Origin: DASCNA01 sp036011305
GTDB taxonomy: Bacteria; Verrucomicrobiota; Lentisphaeria; Victivallales; GWF2-38-69
Assembly: GCA_036011305.1 (NCBI GenBank)
Contig: DASCNA010000185.1
Location: 1 to 5,710 of the forward strand
Direction: 5' to 3'
Length of the DNA: 5,710 nucleotides
Shown here: in pieces, positions 1 through 5,556 of the stretch
How positions within the stretch are numbered: position 1 is the first letter of the stretch
Layout of the letters: the number at the start of each line of letters is the position of its first letter
Position numbers and translations under genes: made by a program
Notes under the pieces: generated by a model
What the model saw: only the letters and a program-made list of their open reading frames with translations
The model's database searches: none
Told to the model about the DNA's origin: nothing

Positions 1-120
1 CAACTAAAGAGTAGTATTAAAAAGTTTTTTAATACTTACGCAGATGCATTCAATAGTTACGGTGAGCATGTAGCAGATATATACTGTCATCGTTCACATG
101 TATATAAAAAAAATAAATAA
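1..120 (+). pseudogene. 3' part of a truncated NTF2/SnoaL-like reading frame
   Basis: The frame is open from base 1 and stops with TAA at 118-120; its start lies outside the window. The 39 visible residues include FFNTYADAFNSYGEHVADIY. This resembles the first helix of NTF2-like/SnoaL-like small alpha+beta barrel proteins (pattern FF..YA.AFN....+.+A.LY). In that fold the helix lies near the N terminus and is followed by about 80-100 residues of sheet and helix. Here the frame ends only about 10 residues later in a lysine/asparagine tail (HVYKKNK), so the core of the fold is missing. The truncation point sits directly against the inverted-repeat structure at 122-218. I see the truncation directly; the family assignment is by pattern recognition only. 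A short, unrelated intact protein ending here is the alternative. Confidence 0.4.
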
Positions 121-451
121 CTTATAAAAAGCGGCATAGGTATTTGTTTTGATACAAATCTCCCTATCCCCACCACATTTGTCCCAATATAAGCAGACAT
201 CTATGCCACTTTTTTTATATCTTCAATTCCGTAGAGAATCCCATTCTCTAATTGATAACTCAACAAAATGATACCCGACTAGATGGTGCAATTTTTACCA
301 CTACAAATGTTTTTGCACAAAACCATTAATTACTTATCCTTACTACAGACAATACCTTTTTAAAATGGTATAAAAAAGCAGGAAATTTAGTATCCTGTAA
401 TAGTAATGATAAAATCATTATAGGAATTAGTGGTGCAAGTACTCTCTAAAA
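121..451. other. 331-bp stretch without an intact gene
   Basis: No intact gene is visible here. The stretch holds three things. First is the imperfect inverted repeat at 122-218, listed separately. Second is a compact hairpin with arms TAGAGAAT (232-239) and ATTCTCTA (243-250) around a CCC loop; short CAAT/ATTG extensions flank it at 224-227 and 251-254, and no T-run follows. Third is a plus-strand frame open from 252 to 449 except for one TAA at 327-329. It reads protein-like on both sides of the stop (DGAIFTTTNVFAQNH, then TTDNTFLKWYKKAGNLVSCN) and ends at 447-449, two bases from the stop of the convergent membrane-protein gene. It may be a decayed gene end, but I do not recognise the family and cannot exclude chance. 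Confidence 0.4.
122..218 (+). terminator. imperfect inverted repeat with T-run, terminator-like or structured RNA
   Basis: GGCATAG (133-139) pairs with CTATGCC (201-207). After one mismatch the pairing continues as AAAAAG (126-131) with CTTTTT (209-214), so a T-run immediately follows the stem on the plus strand, as in an intrinsic terminator. The 61-nt loop is unusually long and structured. ATTTGT (142-147) can pair with ACAAAT (154-159), and ACAAAT can alternatively pair with a second ATTTGT (177-182). ATAGG (136-140) can also pair with CCTAT (163-167), in competition with the outer stem. The near-symmetry means the minus strand also ends in a T-run. It most likely terminates the frame ending at 120. 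A small RNA, an attenuator or a MITE-like repeat are alternatives; I see no clear target-site duplication. Confidence 0.35.
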
Positions 452-1360
452 TTATACACATTCATGAAATGCATTAATAAGAAAAAGAAATGAAAAAATA
501 ATTCCCACAACATCTAAAATGACATAAAATTCATGGACATTAGGAATATTTAAATAAAAATTTGAAAAGGGATAATAAATTACTATTAATAAAATCCAAA
601 TTATAAATGAAATATAAAAATACTTATTGCTGAAATGTTTTTTATTCCCCGTATAAATTCCTTTAATAGTTAAAAAAGATAATAATAATATGCATAACCA
701 TGTGATAAACCAGATATTCCAAAAAGGATTTGCTAATGTATTTGGAATATATAATATCTTCTCTCCTGCCCCTAAAAATATCACTATGATTCTTATAAGA
801 GAAAATGAACTGAGACCTAAAATTAATAATACTGCAGTAATAAAGATAAATATTTTTTCTTTATGTGAATATCTGCTTTTCATAGTATAATTTTTACTAG
901 TAGGAACTACTTTACTGTCTTTCTGAAAATTATTTTTCTCCAATTCATTCATAGCAAATATAGCCAAGGAACTAAAAAAGCCTAAACCTATTATATCTTT
1001 TATTGCATAGCAGATAGGTGGCAAAACAACAAAAACTATAGGTGAGCTTAGAAATAACAGAACAATGATAATAGGTAGGTGAATTATAAATTTTTTATCT
1101 AACTTTCTCTTATATCCTACCCAAACACCTTTTATAATAAAAAAAAATAAAACAATTAAAGAAGAGTAAGACATCAACCAAAGTATATAGTATGGATTAA
1201 TATACCAAATATTTTTCATTAAGGAAAAATCTATTAATACAAAAGTGTTAATAAAAATCCCAATTACATATACACTGAAACCGATGGTAGACAGTATTAG
1301 TATTAGGAATTTTTCTTTAAACGTATATCTCATATTTTGATTATAATTATTAATAATCAA
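452..1360 (-). CDS. eight-helix membrane protein made of two tandem four-helix repeats, function unknown
   Basis: This is a 302-residue, very hydrophobic protein of unrecognised family. Predicted membrane segments lie roughly at residues 18-42, 56-76, 91-112, 120-137, 169-196, 213-232, 247-266 and 278-297. The two halves are homologous. RYTFKEK at 11-17 matches RYSHKEK at 163-169. IIKGVWVG at 75-82 matches TIKGIYTG at 231-238. IIGLGFFSSLAIFAMNE at 123-139 matches VVGIIFSFLFLINAFHE at 284-300. A polar linker (about 140-162) joins them. No signal peptide or catalytic motif is evident. The start used is TTG at 1358-1360, with an AAGAAG about 12 nt upstream; the ATG at residue 10 (1331-1333) is a serious alternative because it sits just before the first repeat, but it has no Shine-Dalgarno. 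It lies 60 bp downstream of the tautomerase-like gene on the same strand, so co-transcription is possible. Confidence 0.8.
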   Translation of the reverse strand: MIINNYNQNMRYTFKEKFLILILSTIGFSVYVIGIFINTFVLIDFSLMKNIWYINPYYILWLMSYSSLIVLFFFIIKGVWVGYKRKLDKKFIIHLPIIIVLLFLSSPIVFVVLPPICYAIKDIIGLGFFSSLAIFAMNELEKNNFQKDSKVVPTSKNYTMKSRYSHKEKIFIFITAVLLILGLSSFSLIRIIVIFLGAGEKILYIPNTLANPFWNIWFITWLCILLLSFLTIKGIYTGNKKHFSNKYFYISFIIWILLIVIYYPFSNFYLNIPNVHEFYVILDVVGIIFSFLFLINAFHECV

Positions 1361-1420
1361 AATATCTATTAACTTCTTTCAAAATGTAAAAGGTTCTATT
1401 GAGTACACATTTTTATATAT

Positions 1421-1738
1421 TTAGTTAAAACCAAAATATATTTCATTTTCAGGAAGCTGTATAAGTCTGATTTTAAAATCAATATCATTTGGGAATAACG
1501 TTTTTAATACATTAAAATAATGTTGATATAACTCATCATTTCGGAAATCAATTTTCTTACATATTATTTCAATATATAATTTTTTGCCAGTGAGAATTTT
1601 CTCAGATTTGATAAAAATCACTTCAGCTTTTGTTTCTTTAGATTTTAGTTGCTCCAAAGTGGTCTTTTCAATTTTTGAGGCAAGATTCTTATCAGTTATT
1701 TTGAATTCATCAGTATAATATACTTTTATAATTGGCAT
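1421..1738 (-). CDS. small protein with tautomerase-superfamily-like architecture
   Basis: This is a 105-residue protein beginning MPIIKVYY. The predicted secondary-structure order is beta (2-8), long helix (about 17-33), beta (AEVIFIKSE, 38-46), beta (KLYIEIICKK, about 53-62), helix (about 66-81) and beta (DFKIRLIQLPENEIYFGFN). That is a doubled beta-alpha-beta arrangement, as in the MIF/4-oxalocrotonate tautomerase superfamily, where removal of Met exposes a catalytic Pro1. Pro2 of the encoded protein would fill that role. The sequence is too divergent for me to name a subfamily or substrate, and I do not see a confident set of catalytic arginines. The ATG is preceded by AGGAT about 10 nt upstream, which supports this start. 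The gene is divergent from rsgA and lies upstream of the duplicated membrane-protein gene. Certainty is high that it is a gene, moderate to low for the superfamily. Confidence 0.65.
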   Translation of the reverse strand: MPIIKVYYTDEFKITDKNLASKIEKTTLEQLKSKETKAEVIFIKSEKILTGKKLYIEIICKKIDFRNDELYQHYFNVLKTLFPNDIDFKIRLIQLPENEIYFGFN

Positions 1739-1763
1739 AATAATTTATCCTATCAAAAATTAT

Positions 1764-1792
1764 TTGCTTGTGGTGATTATTTATTTTACACT
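1764..1792 (+). promoter_or_regulatory. candidate promoter for rsgA
   Basis: TTGCTT (1764-1769), a 17-bp spacer and TACACT (1787-1792) form a plausible but weak sigma-70-type pair in the intergenic region between the divergent tautomerase-like gene and rsgA. Transcription would start near 1800, leaving a leader of about 90-110 nt. The -35 matches consensus only in TTG, and the -10 matches at four of six positions. This is inference from sequence alone. Confidence 0.3.
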
Positions 1793-1889
1793 ATATATTG
1801 AAGATGGTTAGAAGTCAAATTGTGATAATAACGAAGATAACGGATCAGTTCTGCTAACCTTGCTATGCTCGGCAACAGACTTTGATGTT

Positions 1890-2999
1890 ATGAAAAAAGA
1901 AAGTATGATGGATAAAATCAATAATATACCGAAAAATTTAGAAATAATGGGTTTTGATAAACGGTTTTTTGAAACCGTTGAATTTAAAATCCTTGAAAAA
2001 TTTGAAATTGCAAGAGTAATAGCTGTTCACAGAGATAGTTATACTGTAAGCAATGGCGAGGTTGATATTTTGACAGAATTGGTTGGAAAAATAATGTTTA
2101 GTGCTACATCTCCCATTGATTATCCAGCAGTAGGTGATTGGGTTTTTGTTAAATTTTATGATAAAAATTCATTCGGAATAATTCACGAAATTTTACCGCG
2201 TAAATCTTTATTGAAAAGAAAAACTCCGGGGAAAAAAGTGGATTTTCAACTAATTGCAGCTAATATCGATGTTGCATTCATTGTACAATCTCTGAATGAA
2301 AATTTCAATCTTCGGCGTCTTGAGCGTTATCTCGTCATGGTCAATGATAGTAATATCAAACCAATTGTACTTCTGAGTAAAAGTGATCTGCTTTCAGTCG
2401 ATGAAATTGCTAACAGAATCGATAAAATTCAAGAAATTATGCCAAGCTTAGAGATAATAACCTTTAGTAATGAAAATGAATCAGGCCTGGACAGAATAAA
2501 AGCAATCATGCAACCTTGCCATACATACTGCTTACTGGGATCATCAGGAATTGGCAAAACAACATTAATAAATAACCTCATTGGCGAACCTATATATAAA
2601 ACCAAACCAGTTAGCAACAAAGAGAGTAAAGGAAGACATGTCACAACTAATAGACAATTGATTAAGTTAGATTGCGGAGCAATGGTAATAGACACACCAG
2701 GCATGAGAGAGCTTGGAAATCTCTCAGTAGTGACTGGGCTTGATGAAACGTTTTCTGAAATAATTACTCTAGCAAGAAAGTGTCGCTTCAGTGATTGTTC
2801 GCATATTAAGGAAAAAGGATGTGCAGTTTTAAAAGCTGTCGAAAAAGGACAATTATCTTCTGATCGCTACCAAAACTATCTTAAAATGACAAAAGAGTCT
2901 ACTTATAATGAAATGTCATATTTGGAGAAAAGAAAAAAAGATAAGCTATTCGGGAAACATTGCAAGGCTGTAATGAAACACAAAAAAAGTCGAAGATAG
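1890..2999 (+). CDS. rsgA: ribosome small-subunit-dependent GTPase A (RsgA/YjeQ)
   Basis: This GTPase acts late in 30S ribosomal subunit maturation. Numbering from the TTG at 1860 (subtract 10 for the ATG start used here), the OB-fold region spans about 45-115 (ARVIAVHRDSYTV; AVGDWVFV). The circularly permuted GTPase order follows: G4 LLSKSDLL (171-178), G5 region FSNENESGL, G1 GSSGIGKTT (227-235), G2 GRHVTTNRQ, G3 DTPGMREL (278-285). The zinc motif comes next with C308, C313, H315 and C321 (CRFSDCSHIKEKGC), then a basic lysine-rich tail. All RsgA hallmarks are present; the G4 box reads SKSD rather than the common NKxD or TKxD. Length matches the longer YjeQ-type members. The start is uncertain: the frame opens with TTG at 1860, ATGs occur at 1890, 1905 and 1908, and none has a strong Shine-Dalgarno. 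Confidence 0.95.
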   Translation: MKKESMMDKINNIPKNLEIMGFDKRFFETVEFKILEKFEIARVIAVHRDSYTVSNGEVDILTELVGKIMFSATSPIDYPAVGDWVFVKFYDKNSFGIIHEILPRKSLLKRKTPGKKVDFQLIAANIDVAFIVQSLNENFNLRRLERYLVMVNDSNIKPIVLLSKSDLLSVDEIANRIDKIQEIMPSLEIITFSNENESGLDRIKAIMQPCHTYCLLGSSGIGKTTLINNLIGEPIYKTKPVSNKESKGRHVTTNRQLIKLDCGAMVIDTPGMRELGNLSVVTGLDETFSEIITLARKCRFSDCSHIKEKGCAVLKAVEKGQLSSDRYQNYLKMTKESTYNEMSYLEKRKKDKLFGKHCKAVMKHKKSRR

Positions 3000-3010
3000 C
3001 ACATAAATAG

Positions 3011-3139
3011 AACAATTCACCTAAAGGGCAAATAGCTGGCGGTAAGATCAAAGCAGCAATAGAAAATACAGAGTTTAAAACGGAAAAAATATTCATCTCC
3101 CGTTTCTCGGTAGATGATCTAATTGTTATTGATAAATAA
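3011..3139 (+). pseudogene. orphan C-terminal gene remnant between rsgA and the OPRT-like gene
   Basis: A frame of 42 codons plus TAA (3137-3139) follows an in-frame TAG at 3008-3010 and lies just after the rsgA stop, in a different frame. It translates as protein-like sequence, including KGQIAGGKIKAAIENTEF and KIFISRFSVDDLIVIDK, with balanced charged and hydrophobic residues. It has no ATG, GTG or TTG start and no Shine-Dalgarno of its own, so it is probably the 3' end of a gene whose 5' part was lost. Its TAA is followed at once by AAGGA, which serves the next gene at 3149; the lost gene may therefore once have been translationally adjacent to that OPRT-like gene. I do not recognise the family. 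A frameshifted extension of rsgA is unlikely because RsgA already ends in its usual basic tail. Confidence 0.45.
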
Positions 3140-3148
3140 GGAAAAATC

Positions 3149-3814
3149 ATGAGCGATAAAAAATTAACTAAAAATCAAATTGAAATCATTAAATTTATTC
3201 TTGATAAACATATCTTGAGGCTCACTCCATTTGAACCTATTACATATACTAAAGGTGATATTGGACCTTTCTATATGGATATAAGATTACTCTACTCATA
3301 CCCAATAGTCAGAAGAATGATTATTAAAGAATTTATGGAAAAGCTCAAAATCAATACCCTAGAATTCGACACAGTTGCTGGAGTCGCTACAGGTGCCATT
3401 GGCTGGGCTGCACTGATTGCTGCAGAAATAGATTATCCAATGATATATATCCGCAAAGAAAATAAAAAATACGGTTCAAATAAATTAGTTGAAGGAGTAT
3501 TAAAAGAAAATCAGAAGGTTCTTGTTATTGAAGATGTTATATTTACAGGCAATTCTTGCATTGAGGCATGTGCGAACATACAGGCACTTGGAGCTGAAAC
3601 GGTTGCATGTTTTTCTATCCTAAATTGTGATACTAAAGTTAGCAAAAAGGCTTTTAATAAACAAAATACACTATTCTATTCTTTGCTGGATGCTACTGAT
3701 TTTGCTAATATTGCTTTTCAGACAAATTACCTTAATAAAATGGAATATGATGTAACCATGGATTGGATAGCTAATCCTGAAGGCTGGTCGCCTGATAGAT
3801 TAAACAAATTATGA
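3149..3814 (+). CDS. orotate phosphoribosyltransferase-like protein (type I PRTase fold)
   Basis: This is a 221-residue protein, the usual length for PyrE. In PyrE the reaction joins orotate and PRPP to give orotidine 5'-phosphate in the cytosolic pyrimidine pathway. Visible motifs are TKGDIGPFYMDIRLL (34-48), in the position of the orotate-binding T/KSGxxSPxY segment; AGVATGAI (77-84); the flexible-loop segment IRKENKKYGSNKLVEG (101-116); and the PRPP-binding loop VLVIEDVIFTGNS (125-137), whose ED pair and TG are intact. Two departures from the family are visible. The usual loop KxHG reads KKYG, so His is replaced by Tyr108, and the usual SP in the orotate segment is GP. The C terminus is about 20 residues longer (MDWIANPEGWSPDRL). 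The start has AAGGA at 3138-3142. No other pyr genes are nearby, so a specialised paralog acting on another base is possible. Confidence 0.8.
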   Translation: MSDKKLTKNQIEIIKFILDKHILRLTPFEPITYTKGDIGPFYMDIRLLYSYPIVRRMIIKEFMEKLKINTLEFDTVAGVATGAIGWAALIAAEIDYPMIYIRKENKKYGSNKLVEGVLKENQKVLVIEDVIFTGNSCIEACANIQALGAETVACFSILNCDTKVSKKAFNKQNTLFYSLLDATDFANIAFQTNYLNKMEYDVTMDWIANPEGWSPDRLNKL

Positions 3815-3907
3815 TAACTAAACACTGCTCCTAACCTGCAAACGCCGGCGGAAATATGCATGTTAAAAGAATAAATATAATATCTAAACTAAAATAAGAG
3901 CTCCCCC

Positions 3908-3939
3908 CTTCCCTCCATTTGCAGGCAGGAGGGCTGAAG
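3908..3939 (+). other. GC-rich hairpin upstream of the HAD pseudogene
   Basis: CCCTCC (3911-3916) and GGAGGG (3928-3933) form a 6-bp GC stem with an 11-nt loop; CTT (3908-3910) and AAG (3937-3939) can extend it past a small bulge. It stands out in an otherwise very AT-rich intergenic region of 137 bp. No T-run follows, so it is not a classical terminator. The right arm could mask or act as a purine-rich ribosome-binding segment, but it lies about 18 nt before the ATG at 3952, too far for an ordinary Shine-Dalgarno. Confidence 0.35.
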
Positions 3940-3951
3940 CGCTAAATATAT

Positions 3952-4392
3952 ATGAATAGTGACATGATAAATATAGAATGTAATGCTGTTATTTTTGATG
4001 TAGATGCTACCTTAGTTGACACAACAGCCTGTATTGAAAATATATGGCGTAAATGGGCGGAGAAATACAATATCGACACTCAACATGTTTTGAGTACCGA
4101 TCATGGACGTACAATCCTGGAAACTATAAAAACTGCTAAGCTTCTTGGGATAAAGCCTGAAGAACGTGTTGTTTTTTAGGACTCAATATCAGGAGTACAA
4201 GCAGCTTATTCATCCGGAGCAACCATCATTGCTTTATTGACAACACACTCCAGAAATCAATTGAGCATGTATACAGATTATTTCATAGATGACTTTCGAG
4301 ACATTGAATTGACCATTAATAATAATTCTAAATCAAGACTCAAAATATCAATAATAAAGAATTTTGCGAATCATTCCACTGACCACCCGTAA
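3952..4392 (+). pseudogene. HAD-family phosphatase pseudogene with internal deletion and amber codon
   Basis: The first 75 codons encode motif I of the haloacid dehalogenase superfamily (VIFDVDATLVDTT; nucleophile D16, acid D18, with Ala where Gly is usual) and the cap-entry HGRT (51-54). The frame then jumps to AKLLGIKPEERVVF, which in intact subfamily I enzymes lies just before motif IV. The cap domain, motif II and the motif III lysine, roughly 100 residues, are therefore missing. TAG at 4177-4179 replaces the Glu of the motif IV ED pair. Beyond it the same frame continues with typical sequence, DSISGVQAAYSSGATIIALLT and then IDDFRDIE, to TAA at 4390-4392. No good Shine-Dalgarno precedes ATG 3952. 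Known members dephosphorylate small sugar or polyol phosphates; this copy cannot form the active site. Confidence 0.85.
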
Positions 4393-4449
4393 ACTCGTTC
4401 CGCTGAATTCTGTGTTATTGATTAAAAATAATATCAAGAGACATATATA

Positions 4450-4911
4450 ATGGATATTCCAAAAAATATTATTCCTTATTGGGAAAAATTTATAAAAACC
4501 AGGAATAAAAAAGCAGCCTCAAAATTTTATGAAGTTTTTCATTTTACTATGGACAAAAATTCAGCAAATCAATTAGCTGAGTTAGTTTTACAAGGGAAAA
4601 AACGTGCAACTAGTAGCCTTTATTGGGATTATGATTCTTCTGATGAACTACCGAAGAAAAATTATTTTAGTATAGTTACAAATTGGGATGGAATACCACT
4701 ATGCATAATTGAAACAATCAAAGTTGATATTATTCCTTATAATGAAGTCAGTAAAGAATTTGCAGCAATGGAAGGCGAAGGAGATTGTTCTTTAGATTAT
4801 TGGAGAAGAATACATTGGGATTCTTTCACCAAATCATGTGCTTATATTGGTAGATTACCAGAAAAAAACATGCCAATAGTTTGTGAACAGTTTAAATTAG
4901 TCTATAAATAA
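4450..4911 (+). CDS. ASCH-domain protein (DUF984-like group)
   Basis: This is a 153-residue protein matching the ASCH fold, a PUA-like beta barrel thought to bind RNA or modified nucleosides; the short E. coli relative YqfB hydrolyses N4-acetylcytidine. The sequence has an N-terminal helical segment (8-48) leading to LVLQGKKRATSSLYWDY (46-62), in which K51 and T54 fit the K-x-x-T active pattern. A barrel strand with SIVTNWDGIPLCIIETIKV (74-92, including E88) follows, then the long-ASCH signature EFAAMEGEGD (103-112) with LDYWRRIHW (115-123) and a C-terminal strand VCEQFKLVY. All expected blocks are present and the length is normal for the group. AAGAG at 4436-4440, 9 nt before ATG, supports the start. 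It is a single plus-strand gene after the HAD pseudogene, with a hairpin after its stop. The substrate is not known from sequence. Confidence 0.88.
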   Translation: MDIPKNIIPYWEKFIKTRNKKAASKFYEVFHFTMDKNSANQLAELVLQGKKRATSSLYWDYDSSDELPKKNYFSIVTNWDGIPLCIIETIKVDIIPYNEVSKEFAAMEGEGDCSLDYWRRIHWDSFTKSCAYIGRLPEKNMPIVCEQFKLVYK

Positions 4912-4929
4912 AAACTACAGCCTTTAAAT

Positions 4930-4970
4930 TCTCTTAATATTTTCTTGCTCTGCTGCGAAAATATAAGAGA
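4930..4970 (+). terminator. AT-rich hairpin downstream of the ASCH gene
   Basis: CTCTT (4931-4935) plus ATATTTTC (4937-4944) pairs with GAAAATAT (4957-4964) plus AAGAG (4965-4969). Base 4936 is bulged, the loop is 12 nt, and T4930/A4970 can close the stem. It lies 18 nt after the ASCH stop, where a terminator is expected. The stem is mostly A-T and no clear T-run follows, so it may be a weak terminator or an mRNA 3'-end stabiliser rather than a classical intrinsic terminator. Confidence 0.4.
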
Positions 4971-5017
4971 TAATAAATATTATAATAAAAAATAAATGAA
5001 TAATTTTAGTTTGGACT

Positions 5018-5046
5018 TTGACAAAAGCAAGAAAAAACATTATTAT
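5018..5046 (+). promoter_or_regulatory. sigma-70-type promoter of the arsR-family gene
   Basis: A perfect -35 TTGACA (5018-5023) and a -10 TATTAT (5041-5046) are separated by exactly 17 bp. Transcription should begin at about 5053, inside the operator dyad that abuts the -10 box. A repressor bound there would block initiation, which is the layout of a negatively autoregulated gene. This is the clearest promoter in the window. Confidence 0.8.
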
Positions 5047-5047
5047 A

Positions 5048-5070
5048 TATTTAAGTATTTGCTTAATTAC
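5048..5070 (+). promoter_or_regulatory. operator O1 of the ArsR-family repressor
   Basis: The dyad TTAAGTATTTGCTTAA (5051-5066) has 5-bp arms and a 6-bp spacer. It starts 4 bp after the -10 box. The surrounding 23 bp (5048-5070) recur exactly at 5518-5540. ArsR/SmtB dimers typically bind short AT-rich dyads overlapping promoters, so O1 is very likely the autoregulatory site. Confidence 0.75.
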
Positions 5071-5087
5071 TAAAAATAAGAAGTATT

Positions 5088-5501
5088 ATGAATTTAAAAG
5101 CTTCAGAAATCTGTAAAATACTTGGTGTTGAAACCAGAGTTAAAATAGTGGAAATGCTTAAAAGCAAAGGTCCACTAGGTGCTAATCAGATCGCGGATAC
5201 TCTAAAAATAACTCCAGCTGCTGCATCGCAGCACTTAAAGATTCTAAAACATGCTAATATTGTAAAATCTGAAAGAAAAGGGTACTGGATACCATATTCA
5301 ATCAACCCAGAAATTCTATCAATATATCAAAAGAAAATATCTAAAGTTTGTACATGTGATTGTAGTTGTAACAATGAAAAGGAAAATTCTCATAATTTAG
5401 AAAAATTAGATAGGAATAAATTGAAAAAATATAAGGAGGAATTAGAAAATAAAATTAAAAATATAGAAAATCTTTTGCATAAAATGGATAAATATAGTTA
5501 G
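5088..5501 (+). CDS. ArsR/SmtB-family metal- or metalloid-responsive repressor with C-terminal Cys cluster
   Basis: This is a 137-residue winged-helix repressor. The domain spans about 5-80: helix EICKILGVETRVKIVEML, then ANQIADTLK and the recognition helix ITPAAASQHLKILKHANIV (41-59), then the wing SERKGYWIPYSI (61-72). These are standard ArsR-family features. The classical metal site ELCVCDL in helix 3 is absent; the equivalent stretch reads PLGANQIAD. Instead VCTCDCSC places four cysteines at 88, 90, 92 and 94, with C9 near the N terminus as another possible ligand. Residues about 104-133 (EKLDRNKLKKYKEELENKIK onward) look like a leucine-bearing coiled coil. The length exceeds the usual 95-120 residues. 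ATG 5088 follows a weak AAGAAG at 5078-5083. The gene has a strong promoter with operator O1, and an exact copy of O1 lies just downstream of it. The inducer is probably a thiophilic ion, which is inference. Confidence 0.88.
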   Translation: MNLKASEICKILGVETRVKIVEMLKSKGPLGANQIADTLKITPAAASQHLKILKHANIVKSERKGYWIPYSINPEILSIYQKKISKVCTCDCSCNNEKENSHNLEKLDRNKLKKYKEELENKIKNIENLLHKMDKYS

Positions 5502-5517
5502 CTTTTTTTTAGACATT

Positions 5518-5540
5518 TATTTAAGTATTTGCTTAATTAC
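5518..5540 (+). promoter_or_regulatory. operator O2, exact 23-bp copy of O1
   Basis: Bases 5518-5540 are identical to 5048-5070, including the dyad TTAAGTATTTGCTTAA (5521-5536). It begins 17 bp after the arsR-family stop codon and about 140 bp before the Cys-rich gene. The -35 and -10 boxes that flank O1 are not repeated here, so selection or copying acted on the binding site rather than the whole promoter. It should bind the same repressor. Confidence 0.7.
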
Positions 5541-5556
5541 CTAAACATTAATCAAT

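Noticed and set aside
142..174. T-arm-like hairpin followed by CCACCA-like bases, resembling a tmRNA or tRNA 3' end (possible att site)
   Set aside because: The loop is 6 nt rather than the usual 7, the T-loop consensus is poor, no acceptor partner or other tRNA arms are visible upstream, and the bases also pair in other ways.
690..890. 66-codon plus-strand frame
   Set aside because: It lies entirely antisense within the membrane-protein gene, has no ribosome binding site and no recognisable motifs; a shadow frame.
1806..1859. GGTTAG/CTAACC arms before rsgA as an operator or riboswitch stem
   Set aside because: Only six pairs, separated by 42 unstructured bases, with no extension on either side; likely chance.
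2429..2704. 91-codon minus-strand frame inside rsgA
   Set aside because: It is antisense to the GTPase motifs of a well-supported gene; the hydrophobic composition follows from the complement of the conserved G1-G3 coding sequence.
2899..3150. 83-codon minus-strand frame across the rsgA 3' end and the following gap
   Set aside because: It overlaps rsgA and the plus-strand orphan remnant, whose translation is more protein-like, and it has no supporting start signal.
4177..4179. In-frame TAG in the HAD gene read as pyrrolysine or as suppressed stop
   Set aside because: The position is normally Glu of motif IV, one base change from GAG, and the gene also lacks its cap domain and motif III. Decay explains both; no other gene here shows internal TAG, and the promoter style is bacterial.
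5499..5511. T-run directly after the arsR-family stop as an intrinsic terminator
   Set aside because: No stem of useful length precedes the T-run, so termination here is not supported and read-through into the Cys-rich gene remains possible.
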